A stretch of DNA of 27,643 nt from a virus. Under the pieces are notes generated by a model that worked only from the letters and a program-made list of their open reading frames with translations, searched no databases and was not told the origin of the DNA. The translations under genes and the position numbers were made by a program. Of this stretch, positions 27,587 to 27,643 are shown piece after piece; the stretch's first letter is position 1, and each line of letters begins with the position of its first letter. The stretch is from IMG/VR virus record IMGVR_UViG_3300049203_000074, positions 1 to 27,643 of that record; one strand, written 5' to 3'.

Positions 27587-27617
27587 CCCCCACACACCAG
27601 CAACCTAACGGGAGCGC

Positions 27618-27643
27618 ATGAAGATGGCCACGAAGGCAGATAA
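27618..27643 (+). CDS. Start of the next rightward gene (cut by window end)
   Basis: ATG 27618 with GGGAG about 4-8 bases upstream starts MKMATKAD before the window ends; a second ATG at 27624 is also possible. Nothing can be said about function. Confidence 0.5.

Overview
The window is a compact phage or prophage genome segment, about 60% GC by eye, from a tailed virus of an Alphaproteobacterium, probably one of the Hyphomicrobiales. The host call rests on a GcrA-family regulator (a family largely confined to Alphaproteobacteria), the general base composition and the replication-protein N-terminus. The head module combines an N4-gp56-type major capsid protein with a P22-type portal, an adaptor and a gp10-like tail hub. 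Together with large ejection-type virion proteins and no tape measure, this suggests a short-tailed (podovirus-like) particle. No integrase, lysis cassette, DNA polymerase, tRNA gene, CRISPR array or insertion sequence was found, so both ends of the genome lie outside the window.

Layout: from about 25.8 kb down to base 1 nearly every gene reads leftward (minus strand), mostly joined by 1-4 base stop/start overlaps (ATGA, GTGA, TTGA, TGATG). 25.8-18.2 kb is the early/replication segment: a Cro/YdaS-like HTH protein, a GIY-YIG-type protein, an HNH-AP2 endonuclease, small proteins of unknown role, a Dcm-type cytosine methyltransferase, an Hjc-like nuclease, a GcrA-like regulator, a zinc-knuckle winged-helix protein and a replication-initiator-like protein. 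18.2-16.5 kb holds small genes plus two mid-size unknowns. A strong intrinsic terminator at about 16.47 kb ends this unit. 16.3-1 is the late unit: structural gene, TerS, TerL, a 51-aa protein, portal, scaffold, major capsid, two small head/decoration proteins, adaptor, tail hub, small virion proteins, and large internal/ejection proteins, the last carrying an M15-type peptidase domain.

To the right of 25.8 kb is the genetic switch. A small HTH repressor (25888-26187, plus strand) diverges from the Cro-like gene. Near-identical palindromes, TCACGCNGCGTGA, lie inside both the leftward early promoter region and a rightward promoter region at about 26.57 kb, which drives small early genes of unknown role (26624 to the window end). 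One repressor could therefore shut both arms. A minus-strand gene with its own promoter-like sequence and palindrome overlaps the repressor's 3' end.

The most unusual items are: a second long open frame, shifted +1 inside the methyltransferase gene, whose translation resembles C-terminal sequences seen in phage methyltransferase-like proteins; a 42-base direct repeat that carries a complete ribosome-binding site and start codon and brackets a small gene; two mini-cistrons that appear to serve translational coupling; the two-armed operator set; and phage-borne GcrA-type and OmpR-type regulators placed before the late region. All functional names come from motif recognition by eye; no database search was run.
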